NCBI GenBank assembly: GCA_041441915.1
Contig: JASDRS010000017.1
Coordinates: 62,001-126,000, forward strand
Direction of reading: 5' to 3'
Source: UBA10365 sp041441915
GTDB lineage: Bacteria > Pseudomonadota > Alphaproteobacteria > Rhodobacterales > Rhodobacteraceae
Length of the DNA stretch: 64,000 nt
A model generated the notes under the pieces. The model searched no databases and had not been told where the DNA came from. It saw nothing but the letters and a program-made list of their open reading frames with translations. The position numbers and the translations under genes are program-made. Shown in pieces: positions 8,246 to 16,312 of this stretch; position 1 is the stretch's first letter; each line of letters starts with the position of its first letter.

Positions 8246-9559
8246 TCACTCGGCCGAAGTGGCGTTGTGGTTGTTAAAGTCTTCCTCGATCGTTTTGGGC
8301 TGCGGCAGTGGGGTCTCAAAAACACCTAGCAGTGGTAAAATCACAAGAAAATAGCCAAACCAATAGGCCGATGCAATCAGGGAGATATAAGAGTAGATGC
8401 CTGTTGTGGGCATTGCACCAACCCAAGTCAGGACCACAAAGTCAACGCAAAGAAGCGCAAACCACATCTTGAACATTGGGCGATACTGGCCCGAACGTAC
8501 TGGAGATGTATCCAGCCAAGGCACAAGTGCCATCACGGCAATCGACCCAAACATGGCCAAGACCCCAAAGAACTTCGCATCAATGATGCCAAAACTTAGG
8601 AATTGTACCAGTTGGACGACCCATACGTCTGCAGTAAATGCACGCAAGATCGCATAGAAGGGCAGAAAATACCATTCTGGAACGATATGTGCAGGTGTCG
8701 AAAGTGGGTTTGCCATGATGTAATTGTCAGGATGGCCCAAGTAATTTGGCATAAAGCCAACCACGGCAAAGAACACAGCCAAAATGAGGGTCAAGGCAAA
8801 CAGGTCTTTGATCACAAAATATGGCCAAAACGGCACAGTGTCTTTTTCAGCTTCGGCTTTTGAACTGCGGCGCACTTCAACACCAGTTGGGTTGTTATTG
8901 CCCGTGGTGTGGAAGGCCCAGATATGTAGTGCTACCAAGCCCGTGATCACAAAGGGCAACAAGTAGTGCAAGCTGAAGAAACGGTTTAATGTGGCATTGT
9001 CAGGTGCAGGCCCGCCCAAAAGGAAGGTTTGTAGCGTTTCGCCAATACCGGGGATCGCGCCAAATAAGCCCGTGATAACGGTTGCGCCCCAAAATGACAT
9101 CTGACCCCAAGGCAAAACATAGCCAACAAACGCCGTGGCCATCATGGCCACATAGATCAATATACCAATGATCCATGTCACTTCGCGTGGGGCTTTATAG
9201 CTCCCATAAAAAAGGCTGCGGAAAATATGCAGATATACGGCTATAAAAAATAATGAACCGCCATTGGCATGCAGATAGCGGAACATGTAGCCACCGTTCA
9301 CGTCGCGCATGATGTGCTCGACCGAAGCAAAGGCCATATTGACATGAGGCGTATAATGCATCGCGAGCACAACGCCAGTGATGATTTGCATCGCCAAACA
9401 AAATGTCAAAACAATTCCCCAAATCCACATCCAATTTAGGTTTTTTGGGGTGGGGATCATCAATGTATCATAAATCAATCCTACAATCGGCAGGCGCGAA
9501 TGAAGCCATTTGGCGCCTTTGGATTGGGGCTTGTAATGATCGTGGGGAATTCCAGCCAT
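8246..9559 (-). CDS. petB: Cytochrome b of the bc1 complex
   Basis: Membrane core of the bc1 complex; holds the two b hemes and the quinol oxidation and quinone reduction sites. The 437-residue length is usual for alphaproteobacteria. Conserved segments include NLNWMWIWG, the GYVLPWGQMSFWGATVI stretch of the Qo site, the heme-ligand histidines in helices around residues 95-110 and 195-215, and the PEWYFLPFYAILR motif that contains the PEWY Qo-loop. It has about eight membrane helices. It lies between petA (nine bases upstream) and petC, in the usual petABC order. Confidence 0.96.
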   Translation of the reverse strand: MAGIPHDHYKPQSKGAKWLHSRLPIVGLIYDTLMIPTPKNLNWMWIWGIVLTFCLAMQIITGVVLAMHYTPHVNMAFASVEHIMRDVNGGYMFRYLHANGGSLFFIAVYLHIFRSLFYGSYKAPREVTWIIGILIYVAMMATAFVGYVLPWGQMSFWGATVITGLFGAIPGIGETLQTFLLGGPAPDNATLNRFFSLHYLLPFVITGLVALHIWAFHTTGNNNPTGVEVRRSSKAEAEKDTVPFWPYFVIKDLFALTLILAVFFAVVGFMPNYLGHPDNYIMANPLSTPAHIVPEWYFLPFYAILRAFTADVWVVQLVQFLSFGIIDAKFFGVLAMFGSIAVMALVPWLDTSPVRSGQYRPMFKMWFALLCVDFVVLTWVGAMPTTGIYSYISLIASAYWFGYFLVILPLLGVFETPLPQPKTIEEDFNNHNATSAE

Positions 9560-9568
9560 GATGTTTCC

Positions 9569-10129
9569 TTACCCGAGTTTAATCGTTGATGCGTCTTGGA
9601 ATGCGGCAACTGGCACTGGCAAGTTACGCGGTGCAGGGCCTCTCCGAATTCGGCCGGCACTGTCATAGTGCGATCCGTGGCACGGGCAGAACCAGCCACC
9701 AAAATCACCAGCCCCATCGCCAATAGGCACACATCCCAAATGGGTGCAAACGCCCACCATCACTAGCCACTCACCCGCTTCATCGAGTGTACGGTTTACA
9801 TCTGATGCATCTGCTTCAGGCTTATTGGCATTTCCGCCATTTGTATCGGCCAGATCATCCAAATTTGCTGCCCGACCAGCTTCAATTTCTTCCGCATTGC
9901 GGCGGCGAATAAACACGGGTTGACCTCGCCATTTAACGGTCAGCTGCGTGCCAACCTCGACGCCACTTACATCAACAAAAATCGACGCAAGCGCCAAAGT
10001 ATCTGCTGAGGGGTTCATTTGGTTCACCAGAGGCCACACGGCCGCTCCTGCAACAACAGCGCCTGTGCCAGCGGTGGCGTAATACAGAAAATCCCTGCGG
10101 GTGCCTGTTTGATCGTTTGCGTGGGACAC
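9569..10129 (-). CDS. petA: Rieske iron-sulfur protein of the bc1 complex
   Basis: Carries the Rieske [2Fe-2S] cluster that accepts an electron from quinol at the Qo site. It has 186 residues: a twin-arginine N-terminus (TRRDFLYYATAGTGAV) with one membrane anchor, then the soluble domain with cluster motifs CTHLGC at 128-133 and CPCHGS at 148-153. The start is GTG at 10129, with GGAG about eight bases upstream; an ATG fifteen bases earlier is in another frame. First gene of petABC; the roughly 200 bases upstream (10130-10341) hold its promoter region, with no other gene seen. Confidence 0.96.
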   Translation of the reverse strand: MSHANDQTGTRRDFLYYATAGTGAVVAGAAVWPLVNQMNPSADTLALASIFVDVSGVEVGTQLTVKWRGQPVFIRRRNAEEIEAGRAANLDDLADTNGGNANKPEADASDVNRTLDEAGEWLVMVGVCTHLGCVPIGDGAGDFGGWFCPCHGSHYDSAGRIRRGPAPRNLPVPVAAFQDASTIKLG

Positions 10130-10341
10130 GACAAATTCTCCATCTCAAAGCCGCGTTGCGCGGCCCATGCGGTACCAAAGCAGCGGTTGCCCGCAGCCAT
10201 CTGATCGCTTTTTAGACAATGCCTAGGCCCGCGTCCAGCGTACAAAGCACCACAGGTCAATTAATTACACGAAAATCATGGAAAGTTAGACAAACTTTTG
10301 GATATGGTGGCCGCTTGCCCACAAATAGTCTGATCAAAAGC

Positions 10342-10589
10342 CTAGCTTGGTGTTGATGTGATTTTTTGCATGATGGGGCAGGGTGAGGATTCTTTAAACC
10401 ATCCAGAAAAAGGCAGGGCGATTTTGACGCTAGTTTCTACTAGCAAGGCGTAGAGCAAAATAGCCCAATGCGGCGCCCACAGCGATTTGGCCTGCGTTGA
10501 TAGGCCCAACAAAAACTCCCATATGGTCGTTTTCCAAATTATACAACGCGCGTCCAACTTTTGGCATTGGCCCTTAACCCAATCTGGGC
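10342..10589 (-). pseudogene. Glutathione S-transferase remnant, C-terminal part only
   Basis: Reading the minus strand in shifting frames gives pieces of a GST C-terminal domain: DWVKGQCQK, then VGRALYNLEND, then INAGQIAVGAALGYFALRLA (compare the usual IGTIAVGCALGYLDFR), and finally SGWFKESSPCPIMQKITSTPS ending at a TAG (10342-10344), which matches the common closing pattern of a tryptophan-phenylalanine pair followed by RPSM-like residues. At least two frame changes and an internal TAG break it. The whole thioredoxin-fold N-terminal half is absent, so it abuts the PaiB remnant directly. It is a dead fragment, not a small gene. Confidence 0.7.
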
Positions 10590-11095
10590 GTTTTATTTTG
10601 GTGGAGTTTCCACGTCCCTCGATCACGGTGATTTAGAATCGAAAGGACAGAATCGTCTTCATCATGCCAGGCATGGCGCCGTTGGACATTTTGTTGGCAG
10701 GCCATGGTTTTTTTGGTGCAAGTGATGATTCGAAATTCTCCGAAATGGCATCAAGATGCGGCTTGAGCGTTTTGGGATTGGCTGGATGTAAAATCCCGCT
10801 CAGATGCACTGCGGCATAATTCCAAGTTGGCATTTGATGCGACGCATCGTAAAAATTGGGGAAATATAGCAATCAGGCTCCGATAGAGCAAAGACACAAG
10901 GAGAAGGCAACGCTGCCCGCGCGATTGGGTTAAACTGGGCCAAATGTAACTTTTCCGATCCGCCGTCTGCCGATATTTTAATTGGAATGCGCGCCAACAA
11001 GGGCCCATTTATCGACAGAACTCCAAAGCTGCAGTTGCGTAAAAAATCTAGGTTTTTTGGATAGGTGCCCCACGGAATACTGGATTTGGATGCAT
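10590..11095 (-). pseudogene. Decayed PaiB-like FMN-binding protein
   Basis: Nearly the full length of a PaiB-family protein can be followed on the minus strand through three frames. It starts with MHPNPVFRGAPIQK, shifts frame in an A-run near 11055, continues NLDFLRNCSFGVLSINGPLL, then ISADGGSEKLHLAQFNPIAR and LSEPDCYISP, shifts in a C-run near 10859, continues NFYDASHQMPTWNYAAVHL through PAPKKPW-like PKKPWPANKMSNGAM, meets a TAA near 10634, and resumes with the family signature WKLHQNK at 10592-10612. Family members bind FMN and are annotated as transcriptional regulators. Three or more lesions mean no functional product. It follows the rpmJ terminator. Confidence 0.85.
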
Positions 11096-11104
11096 TTTTC
11101 GCCC

Positions 11105-11147
11105 AAAAAATAAAAAAGCCGCCACAGGTTACCCTAGGGCGGCTCTG
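11105..11147 (-). terminator. Intrinsic terminator after rpmJ
   Basis: On the minus strand a stem AGCCGCC / GGCGGCT closes a 12-14 base loop and is followed by TTTTTTATTTTTT. It lies about 20 bases downstream of the rpmJ stop. Confidence 0.85.
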
Positions 11148-11164
11148 TTCTATGGCAGAAACGA

Positions 11165-11290
11165 TCAGCCTTGACGAGCCTTAAAACGTTTTTGTGTTTT
11201 GTTTATTACATAAACACGGCCCTTGCGGCGCACAACTTGACAGTCACGGTGACGCGACTTCAACGAGCGGAGCGAGTTCGCAACTTTCAT
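11165..11290 (-). CDS. rpmJ: 50S ribosomal protein L36
   Basis: Small basic ribosomal protein of 41 residues, MKVANSLRSLKSRHRDCQ followed by VVRRKGRVYVINKTQKRF and KARQG. This is the longer, C-minus form of L36 typical of alphaproteobacteria: it keeps only one of the zinc-ligand cysteines (the C in RDCQ), so it does not need zinc. GGAGAG lies four bases before the ATG. It follows tRNA-Val on the same strand and is closed by its own terminator. Too short for most gene callers' length cut-offs, but the match is certain. Confidence 0.95.
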   Translation of the reverse strand: MKVANSLRSLKSRHRDCQVVRRKGRVYVINKTQKRFKARQG

Positions 11291-11358
11291 CGATCTCTCC
11301 TATTCTCGGCGCTCTGCGCCATAAAAATTTAGTGTGTTTCTTACGAAACACGGTGAAA

Positions 11359-11433
11359 TGGTGGGCGGTACTGGGATCGAACCAGTGGCCACTACGATGT
11401 CAACGTAGTGCTCTACCGCTGAGCTAACCGCCC
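11359..11433 (-). tRNA. tRNA-Val (anticodon GAC)
   Basis: Minus-strand cloverleaf with acceptor arm GGGCGGT / ACCGCCC, D-arm TAGCTCAGCGGTAGAGC, anticodon stem CTACG / CGTAG around loop TTGACAT (anticodon GAC, valine codons GTC/GTT), and T-arm with GGTTCGATCCC. The discriminator A and the 3' CCA (11359-11361) are encoded in the DNA. Confidence 0.96.
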
Positions 11434-11568
11434 TGACCCACCCTCCCCATTGCCAACAATGGCGGATGGATGTGGCATGCCGATCTGCGCTTTATAAATA
11501 GAAGCGCCGCTCTGTTCAAGTGGTTTTGAATTTTTAAAAACATGCTATATTCTGTTCAAGGAGCAAGA

Positions 11569-12423
11569 ATGCGATTCCCACCGTTTCAGATCACGATGCC
11601 AAAATGGCAAAGCACGCCGATAGTGTTCTCGTCGCCCCATAGCGGGCGCAATTATCCAACAGACTTTTTGCAAGCCAGTGTATTAGATAAAACGCTTATT
11701 CGCTCTTCTGAAGATGCTTTCGTTGATGACTTGATTGCTTCGGCCCCCGACTGTGGAGCGCCTCTGATTTGTGCCACATTTCCCCGCGCATATCTTGATT
11801 TAAATCGCAACTCAGACGAGCTTGACCCCGCGCTGATCGAAGGGGTGGCGTGCCACTTTCATAATCCACGCGTGGCCTCGGGGCTTGGAATTATTCCGCG
11901 TGTGGTAGCGCAGTCGCGAGCTATTCAGCGCGGAAAATTACCCCTTGCTGTGGCGCAAGAACGCATTGTGAAAGCTTGGCTCCCCTATCACATAGCCCTA
12001 CGCGGCTTACTTGATGTGACCCATTGGAACTTTGGCAAATCATTGCTTTTAGATTTTCATTCGATGCCTCAAAATGCTTTGCCCATTGCCCCCGATGGGC
12101 ACCAAGTTGATATTGTATTAGGTGATCGGTTCGGCTGTGCAGCAGATGAGACCATAAGTGATTTTATTGCTGCATGCTTCGAACAAATGGGCCTAAAGGT
12201 GGCGCGTAATGAGCCCTTTTCGGGAGCCTATATTACAAAAACCTATGGTAAGCCTGCGCGCAACCAACATGCTGTCCAGATTGAGATCAACCGCGCTCTT
12301 TACATGGATGAGGTCAGCGTCACCCCAAAGGCTGATTTTGCTGCCTTTAGGCAACTTTTGGCCGACGTGATTTTGTTGCTCACCCAATTTGACCGTGACC
12401 AATTGCCTTTGGCAGGCGAATAG
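11569..12423 (+). CDS. N-formylglutamate amidohydrolase family protein
   Basis: Member of the FGase family (PF05013), whose known enzymes hydrolyse N-formyl-L-glutamate to formate and glutamate in histidine breakdown. From the ATG at 11569 it has 284 residues; AAGGAG lies five to six bases upstream, which argues against the ATG at 11542. Family segments seen are VFSSPHSGRNYP near residue 20, the RAYLDLNRNSDELDP stretch with probable metal/substrate residues, and LLDFHSMPQ with a conserved Asp-His pair. No hut genes are next to it, so true substrate (formylglutamate or another N-acyl amino acid) is open. It is followed 79 bases later by a GAPDH gene on the same strand. Confidence 0.85.
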   Translation: MRFPPFQITMPKWQSTPIVFSSPHSGRNYPTDFLQASVLDKTLIRSSEDAFVDDLIASAPDCGAPLICATFPRAYLDLNRNSDELDPALIEGVACHFHNPRVASGLGIIPRVVAQSRAIQRGKLPLAVAQERIVKAWLPYHIALRGLLDVTHWNFGKSLLLDFHSMPQNALPIAPDGHQVDIVLGDRFGCAADETISDFIAACFEQMGLKVARNEPFSGAYITKTYGKPARNQHAVQIEINRALYMDEVSVTPKADFAAFRQLLADVILLLTQFDRDQLPLAGE

Positions 12424-12502
12424 CACAGGAATATTTTATATTGCTCTGATCAACCGCTCAGGCGCATGGTGCAATCTGCAACAGACTAACAGGATGGGTA
12501 CA

Positions 12503-13510
12503 ATGAGGGTTTTTATCAATGGATTTGGTCGAATTGGGAGGTCTGTTTTACGGGCTTGGGCGCAAAATCGCCAAGATCTAGATTCCACGCTTTGGCCCGA
12601 TCTTGAAATTGTAGGCATCAATGATATAGCCACTGCGCAAATGTGCGCCTATTTGTTTGAATTTGATAGTGTATTTGGTCCTTGGCATGGCTCTGTGGCC
12701 CTTGACGACGGGGTCTTGGTGATCGATGGGCGCAATATACCACTTTATCAATGCGCTGATCTCTCGGCGCTCGATTTGGCAGGTGTGGATCTGGTGATGG
12801 AATGCACAGGCCGCGCCGATGCGCGCGCTGTTGCGAAACGCGGCCTTCTTGGCGGTGCGGTGCGCGTTCTGATTTCTGGTCCGTCAAATGCGGCGGATTT
12901 TACCGTGGTTTTGGGCGCGAATGAGTGTGGGCTTAAAGTGGCCTTGGGGGAGGGTGCAACGGTTGTATCAAATGCGTCTTGCACGACCAATGCCTTGGCA
13001 CCTTTAGCGCGCCTTTTGGATGATGAATTTGGCATTAAAACGGGCTGGATGACGACTATTCACTGCTATACGGGCAGCCAACCTACGACGGATGCGCCCT
13101 CGGTTGATTATGGGCGCTCGCGTGCGGCGGCGTTGTCGATGGTACCCACGACCACAAGCGCTCAGCGGCTTTTGGATTGGGTTTTGCCTCAGCTTTCTGG
13201 TAGAATTCAAGGTGCGGCGGTGCGGGTGCCTGTGGCCAGTGTTTCGGCAGTGGATTTGGCAGTGATGCTTATGCGCCCTTGCGATGTAGCGGAGGTGAAT
13301 GCTTTGCTGACAGCGCAAGGCGGCGTGATTGGCGTTACAGATAAGGCGCTTGTGTCATCAGATTTGCGCGCGCGGCCGGAAAGCGTTGTAATGGCATTGC
13401 CGGAAACCCGCATGACTGCGGGAGGTATGCTTAGGGTCTTTGGCTGGTATGATAACGAATGGGGATTCTCCAATCGTATGCTGGATATCGCACTTTTGAT
13501 GCGTACTTGA
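12503..13510 (+). CDS. gap: Type I glyceraldehyde-3-phosphate dehydrogenase
   Basis: Oxidises glyceraldehyde 3-phosphate to 1,3-bisphosphoglycerate with NAD(P). The product from ATG 12503 has 335 residues, the standard length, and AGGA lies eight bases before it; a nearer ATG at 12494 is embedded in that ribosome site. It shows the Rossmann start MRVFINGFGRIGRSVLR, the active-site SNASCTTNALAPL with the catalytic cysteine, TIHCYTGSQPTTD, and the C-terminal WYDNEWGFSNRM. Some positions are unusual for a central glycolytic GAPDH (for instance GRSRAAALSMVPTTT in place of RRGRAAA), so it may be a secondary paralogue or an erythrose-4-phosphate dehydrogenase relative. Confidence 0.9.
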   Translation: MRVFINGFGRIGRSVLRAWAQNRQDLDSTLWPDLEIVGINDIATAQMCAYLFEFDSVFGPWHGSVALDDGVLVIDGRNIPLYQCADLSALDLAGVDLVMECTGRADARAVAKRGLLGGAVRVLISGPSNAADFTVVLGANECGLKVALGEGATVVSNASCTTNALAPLARLLDDEFGIKTGWMTTIHCYTGSQPTTDAPSVDYGRSRAAALSMVPTTTSAQRLLDWVLPQLSGRIQGAAVRVPVASVSAVDLAVMLMRPCDVAEVNALLTAQGGVIGVTDKALVSSDLRARPESVVMALPETRMTAGGMLRVFGWYDNEWGFSNRMLDIALLMRT

Positions 13511-13512
13511 AC

Positions 13513-13538
13513 AAAGGCCCCCAAAGTGGGAGCCTTTG
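13513..13538. terminator. Hairpin between convergent gap and purine permease
   Basis: AAAGGC (13513-13518) and GCCTTT (13532-13537) enclose a CCC / GGG inner stem with an AAAGT loop. It lies in the 42 bases between two convergent stops and could end transcription from either side, though T-runs are short. Confidence 0.55.
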
Positions 13539-13552
13539 AAAGGGTGACCTGC

Positions 13553-14911
13553 TCAGTCAGCCAAATTTTCTGGCAAAATCATATTCAACACGATCGAGAT
13601 AACGGCTGCAGGCAACAGACCTGATGTCAGGAGAATGTGCATCGTTTTGCCCACATGCTGCAAAGCAGATGGTTCAAGCTGCAGGCCAAAGCTGACCGAT
13701 AGAGCCGTAGCAAAAATCACCATATTTCGGCGGTTCCAATTCACAGTTGAAAGCATGCTCACACCAGATGCGCAAACCATACCAAACATCACAATTACTC
13801 CACCGCCAAGCACGTTGATTGGAACCGTATTAATTATGGCACCAATTTTTGGGATAAATCCACAGAAAATCAAGAAGATGGCACCAATGGTCACGACATG
13901 ACGGCTCATAACGCCGGTCATGGCCACTAGGCCAACATTTTGGCTGAACGTCGTATTTGGTAGGCCGCCAAAAATGCCTGCAACCGCTGAACCCAAACCA
14001 TCGGCAAAGGTCGCGCCTGAGATTTCTGTGTCGGTTGCTTCGCGGCCGGCTCCCCCGCGAGTGATACCCGATGTGTCACCTACGGTTTCAATAGCAGACA
14101 CCACAGCCATGAAACACATGCCGATGATTATAGCGATGTTGAAATCAAAACCCCATTTGAAAATTATTGGCAAAGCGAAGACCGACGCACGCCCAACACC
14201 GCCAAAGCTAACTTGGCCCATCAGATATGCCACAATATAGCCAGCGATAATGCCGATTAAAACAGCGGCAACGGCCATGAAGCCACGCATGAAGAATTTT
14301 ACGGCCAAAGTAACAACCACCACCACCAGTGCCGGGGTCCACATTGCCAAGGATCCGAATACAGGCTTGCCCATATTTGGCACGCCGCCTGCAGCATATT
14401 GGATCCCAACTTTTACAAGCGCCAGGCCAATCATCAAAACAATCAGGCCTGTGACCAAAGGCGGCAAAGCGTAACGAATGCGACCCACGATAAACCCTAG
14501 GAGAAAGTGAAAAATTCCGCCAAAAAGCACACCGGTCATTAGGCCAGCAAGCCCTGCAGTGCCCAGCCCTGCGACAGCGGGGATCATGATGGGAACAAAG
14601 GCAAAGGACGTGCCTTGCACAATTGGCAACCGCGCGCCCACGGGGCCCATGCCAATGGTCTGCAACAATGTTGCAATGCCGGCAAACAACATCGACATTT
14701 GGATCATGTAGTTCATGTCAGGAAAGCCCAAAGCGCCCTGATCTGAACCAAAGCCAATGCCTGCAGCACCAGCAACAATAATGGCGGGGGTTACGTTGGA
14801 CACGAACATTGCTAAAACATGCTGAATCCCCAAGGGTACAGCCTTTGACATGGGCGGCATATAATTAGGATTTTTAAGTTGTTCGGCGGTGCCAAAAGAT
14901 GTATTGACCAT
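13553..14911 (-). CDS. NCS2 family urate/xanthine permease
   Basis: Inner-membrane nucleobase symporter of about 452 residues with 12-14 hydrophobic helices. It has the NCS2 hallmarks: QHVLAMFVSNVTPAIIVAGA near the start, the VGDTSGITRGGAGR segment after helix 8 with ATDTEISGATFADGLGSAVAG, and GGLPNTTFSQNVGLVAMTGV (the NxFxQNxG motif), which is typical of xanthine/urate members. The start at 14911 is chosen because TAAGGA lies six bases before it; the open frame also has an ATG at 14917. It heads downstream of allA-allE-puuE on the same strand, which suggests uptake of urate or a related purine. Confidence 0.92.
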   Translation of the reverse strand: MVNTSFGTAEQLKNPNYMPPMSKAVPLGIQHVLAMFVSNVTPAIIVAGAAGIGFGSDQGALGFPDMNYMIQMSMLFAGIATLLQTIGMGPVGARLPIVQGTSFAFVPIMIPAVAGLGTAGLAGLMTGVLFGGIFHFLLGFIVGRIRYALPPLVTGLIVLMIGLALVKVGIQYAAGGVPNMGKPVFGSLAMWTPALVVVVVTLAVKFFMRGFMAVAAVLIGIIAGYIVAYLMGQVSFGGVGRASVFALPIIFKWGFDFNIAIIIGMCFMAVVSAIETVGDTSGITRGGAGREATDTEISGATFADGLGSAVAGIFGGLPNTTFSQNVGLVAMTGVMSRHVVTIGAIFLIFCGFIPKIGAIINTVPINVLGGGVIVMFGMVCASGVSMLSTVNWNRRNMVIFATALSVSFGLQLEPSALQHVGKTMHILLTSGLLPAAVISIVLNMILPENLAD

Positions 14912-14965
14912 TTCCATTCCTTACTCTTGAGCGATCTACTTTGATCTTTTAATGCCCATTTGGGC

Positions 14966-15454
14966 TCAATATGGCATGACGTTAAAAGGTACGTCATACC
15001 AAAATTCTTCTAGATTTTTACCTTGGCCAATGCGATCAACCACGGCGAAAAGGCCGGGGTCGGCCAGGGGCGTCAGAACCCCATGCCAGATATTAGCGCC
15101 AATATTCACTGCCTGTGCTCCATTTGTGACAAAGGCCAAAGGCGTGTCTGGCTGGCCCTGATTATCGGGAGCTACAATAACCAAGAAGGGATTTTGGTGC
15201 ATGGGGATAAAGGCTTGAGACCCCAACGGGTGACGTTCAAGCATATCAACCACATGGGGTAGGCTGAACGACTGTGACATAAAGATCGAAACACCCATGC
15301 GGCCCTGATCATCAGCGCGTAAAATTGCGCGGTCATGATAGCGCTTGCACAGCGCCTTGTTGATCAATTTATCAGGATCGCCCAATACCTCGAGCACATC
15401 GCCATAAGGGGCGAATGCGGCTTGGCTAAGGGCAGATACTTGCAATGGTGGCAT
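14966..15454 (-). CDS. allA: Ureidoglycolate lyase
   Basis: Splits (S)-ureidoglycolate to glyoxylate and urea, the final step of allantoin use. The 162-residue product matches AllA length and motifs: FAPYGDVLEV near the N-terminus, MLERHPLGSQAFIPM, and the cupin segment GVWHG-like NIWHGVLTPL, followed by FAVVDRIG and DLEEFW-like NLEEFWYDV. The ATG abuts the allE stop directly (TGA then ATG), so the two are translationally coupled. It lies in the minus-strand run puuE-uraD, allE, allA, permease. Urea produced would need urease or export; neither is in the window. Confidence 0.94.
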   Translation of the reverse strand: MPPLQVSALSQAAFAPYGDVLEVLGDPDKLINKALCKRYHDRAILRADDQGRMGVSIFMSQSFSLPHVVDMLERHPLGSQAFIPMHQNPFLVIVAPDNQGQPDTPLAFVTNGAQAVNIGANIWHGVLTPLADPGLFAVVDRIGQGKNLEEFWYDVPFNVMPY

Positions 15455-16312
15455 TCAATTACCCATGACTGCGTGGCCAAAGCCACCTAATGCGCCCAGT
15501 TTTGCATGACGATTAACATCTTTGTAAAGCAAATATCGAAAAGGGCCGGGCCCCGCCGCATAACAAGCCTGCGGGCAATAGGCGCGCAGCCACATGAAGT
15601 CGCCAGCCTCTACCTCGAGCCAGTCTTTGTTCAGCTTATAAACAGCTTTGCCTTCCAGCACATAAAGCCCATGCTCCATTACATGGGTTTCTTCAAATGG
15701 GATGCTCCCTCCTGGCTGAAAAGTGACGATATTTACATGCATATCATGCGAAAGATCGGCAGGATCAATGAAACGCGTTGTGGCCCAGACTCCGTCAGTA
15801 TTGGGCATTGGAGTGGGAGCTATCAAGCTGTCTGACGTAATGAGGGGTTGCGGCGGCGCAATGCCGTCGACGGCCTCATAAAGCTTCCGTATCCAGTGAA
15901 ATCTGAGCGGCGTGTCGGCATGGTTATGTACTGCCCAGTCGCTACCCGCTGGAAGATAGGCATAACCCCCCGAGGTTAACTGGTGGGTTTGCCCTGCAAG
16001 TGTCAAGCACATATCACCCTGCGTGACAAATAACACCGATTGCACACCAAGTTGCATTTCGGGCCTATTTGAGCCGCCACTTGGTGCAACCTCCATCACA
16101 TATTGGCTAAACGTTTCGCTAAAACCAGTCATTGGGCGGGCGATCAGCCAAAGCTTGGTACCCAGCCAATGTGGCAGGGCGCTGGTCACAATGTCTGAAA
16201 AAACCCCACGTGGAATAAAGGCATAGGCATCTGTAAAAACGGCTCGGCCTGTCATTAGTTGCGTTTGAGGTGGCAGGCCGCCAAGGGGCGCAAAATATTT
16301 AGTATTTGTCAC
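15455..16312 (-). CDS. allE: (S)-ureidoglycine aminohydrolase
   Basis: Releases ammonia from (S)-ureidoglycine to form (S)-ureidoglycolate; a manganese bicupin. It has 285 residues and two cupin repeats: the first around YVMEVAPSGGSNRP with TSGGYAYLPAGSDWAVHNH, the second around NIVTFQPGGSIPFEETHVMEHGLY with the metal-binding EETHxxEH pattern. The N-terminus (KYFAPLGGLPPQ, RAVFTDAYAFIPRG) matches the YlbA/AllE family. Its ATG overlaps the stop of the upstream PuuE-UraD gene by four bases. The substrate is made by allantoate amidohydrolase (AllC), which is not encoded in this window. Confidence 0.93.
   Translation of the reverse strand: MTNTKYFAPLGGLPPQTQLMTGRAVFTDAYAFIPRGVFSDIVTSALPHWLGTKLWLIARPMTGFSETFSQYVMEVAPSGGSNRPEMQLGVQSVLFVTQGDMCLTLAGQTHQLTSGGYAYLPAGSDWAVHNHADTPLRFHWIRKLYEAVDGIAPPQPLITSDSLIAPTPMPNTDGVWATTRFIDPADLSHDMHVNIVTFQPGGSIPFEETHVMEHGLYVLEGKAVYKLNKDWLEVEAGDFMWLRAYCPQACYAAGPGPFRYLLYKDVNRHAKLGALGGFGHAVMGN

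Noticed and set aside
8227..8325. N-terminal extension of cytochrome c1 into petB
   Set aside because: It would bury the signal peptide behind a polar basic segment; the ATG at 8226 gives a normal secreted c1.
10130..10341. Promoter TTGACC near 10260 for petABC
   Set aside because: A TTGACC is present on the minus strand but no acceptable -10 lies 16-18 bases away, so I do not list it as a feature.
10342..10626. 94-residue open frame as a real small gene
   Set aside because: Its parts match GST and PaiB segments only when frames are switched, so it is a chance open frame across a pseudogene junction.
10633..10872. 79-residue open frame as a small intact PaiB-like protein
   Set aside because: It is the middle third of a longer decayed gene; the flanking parts of the family continue in other frames.
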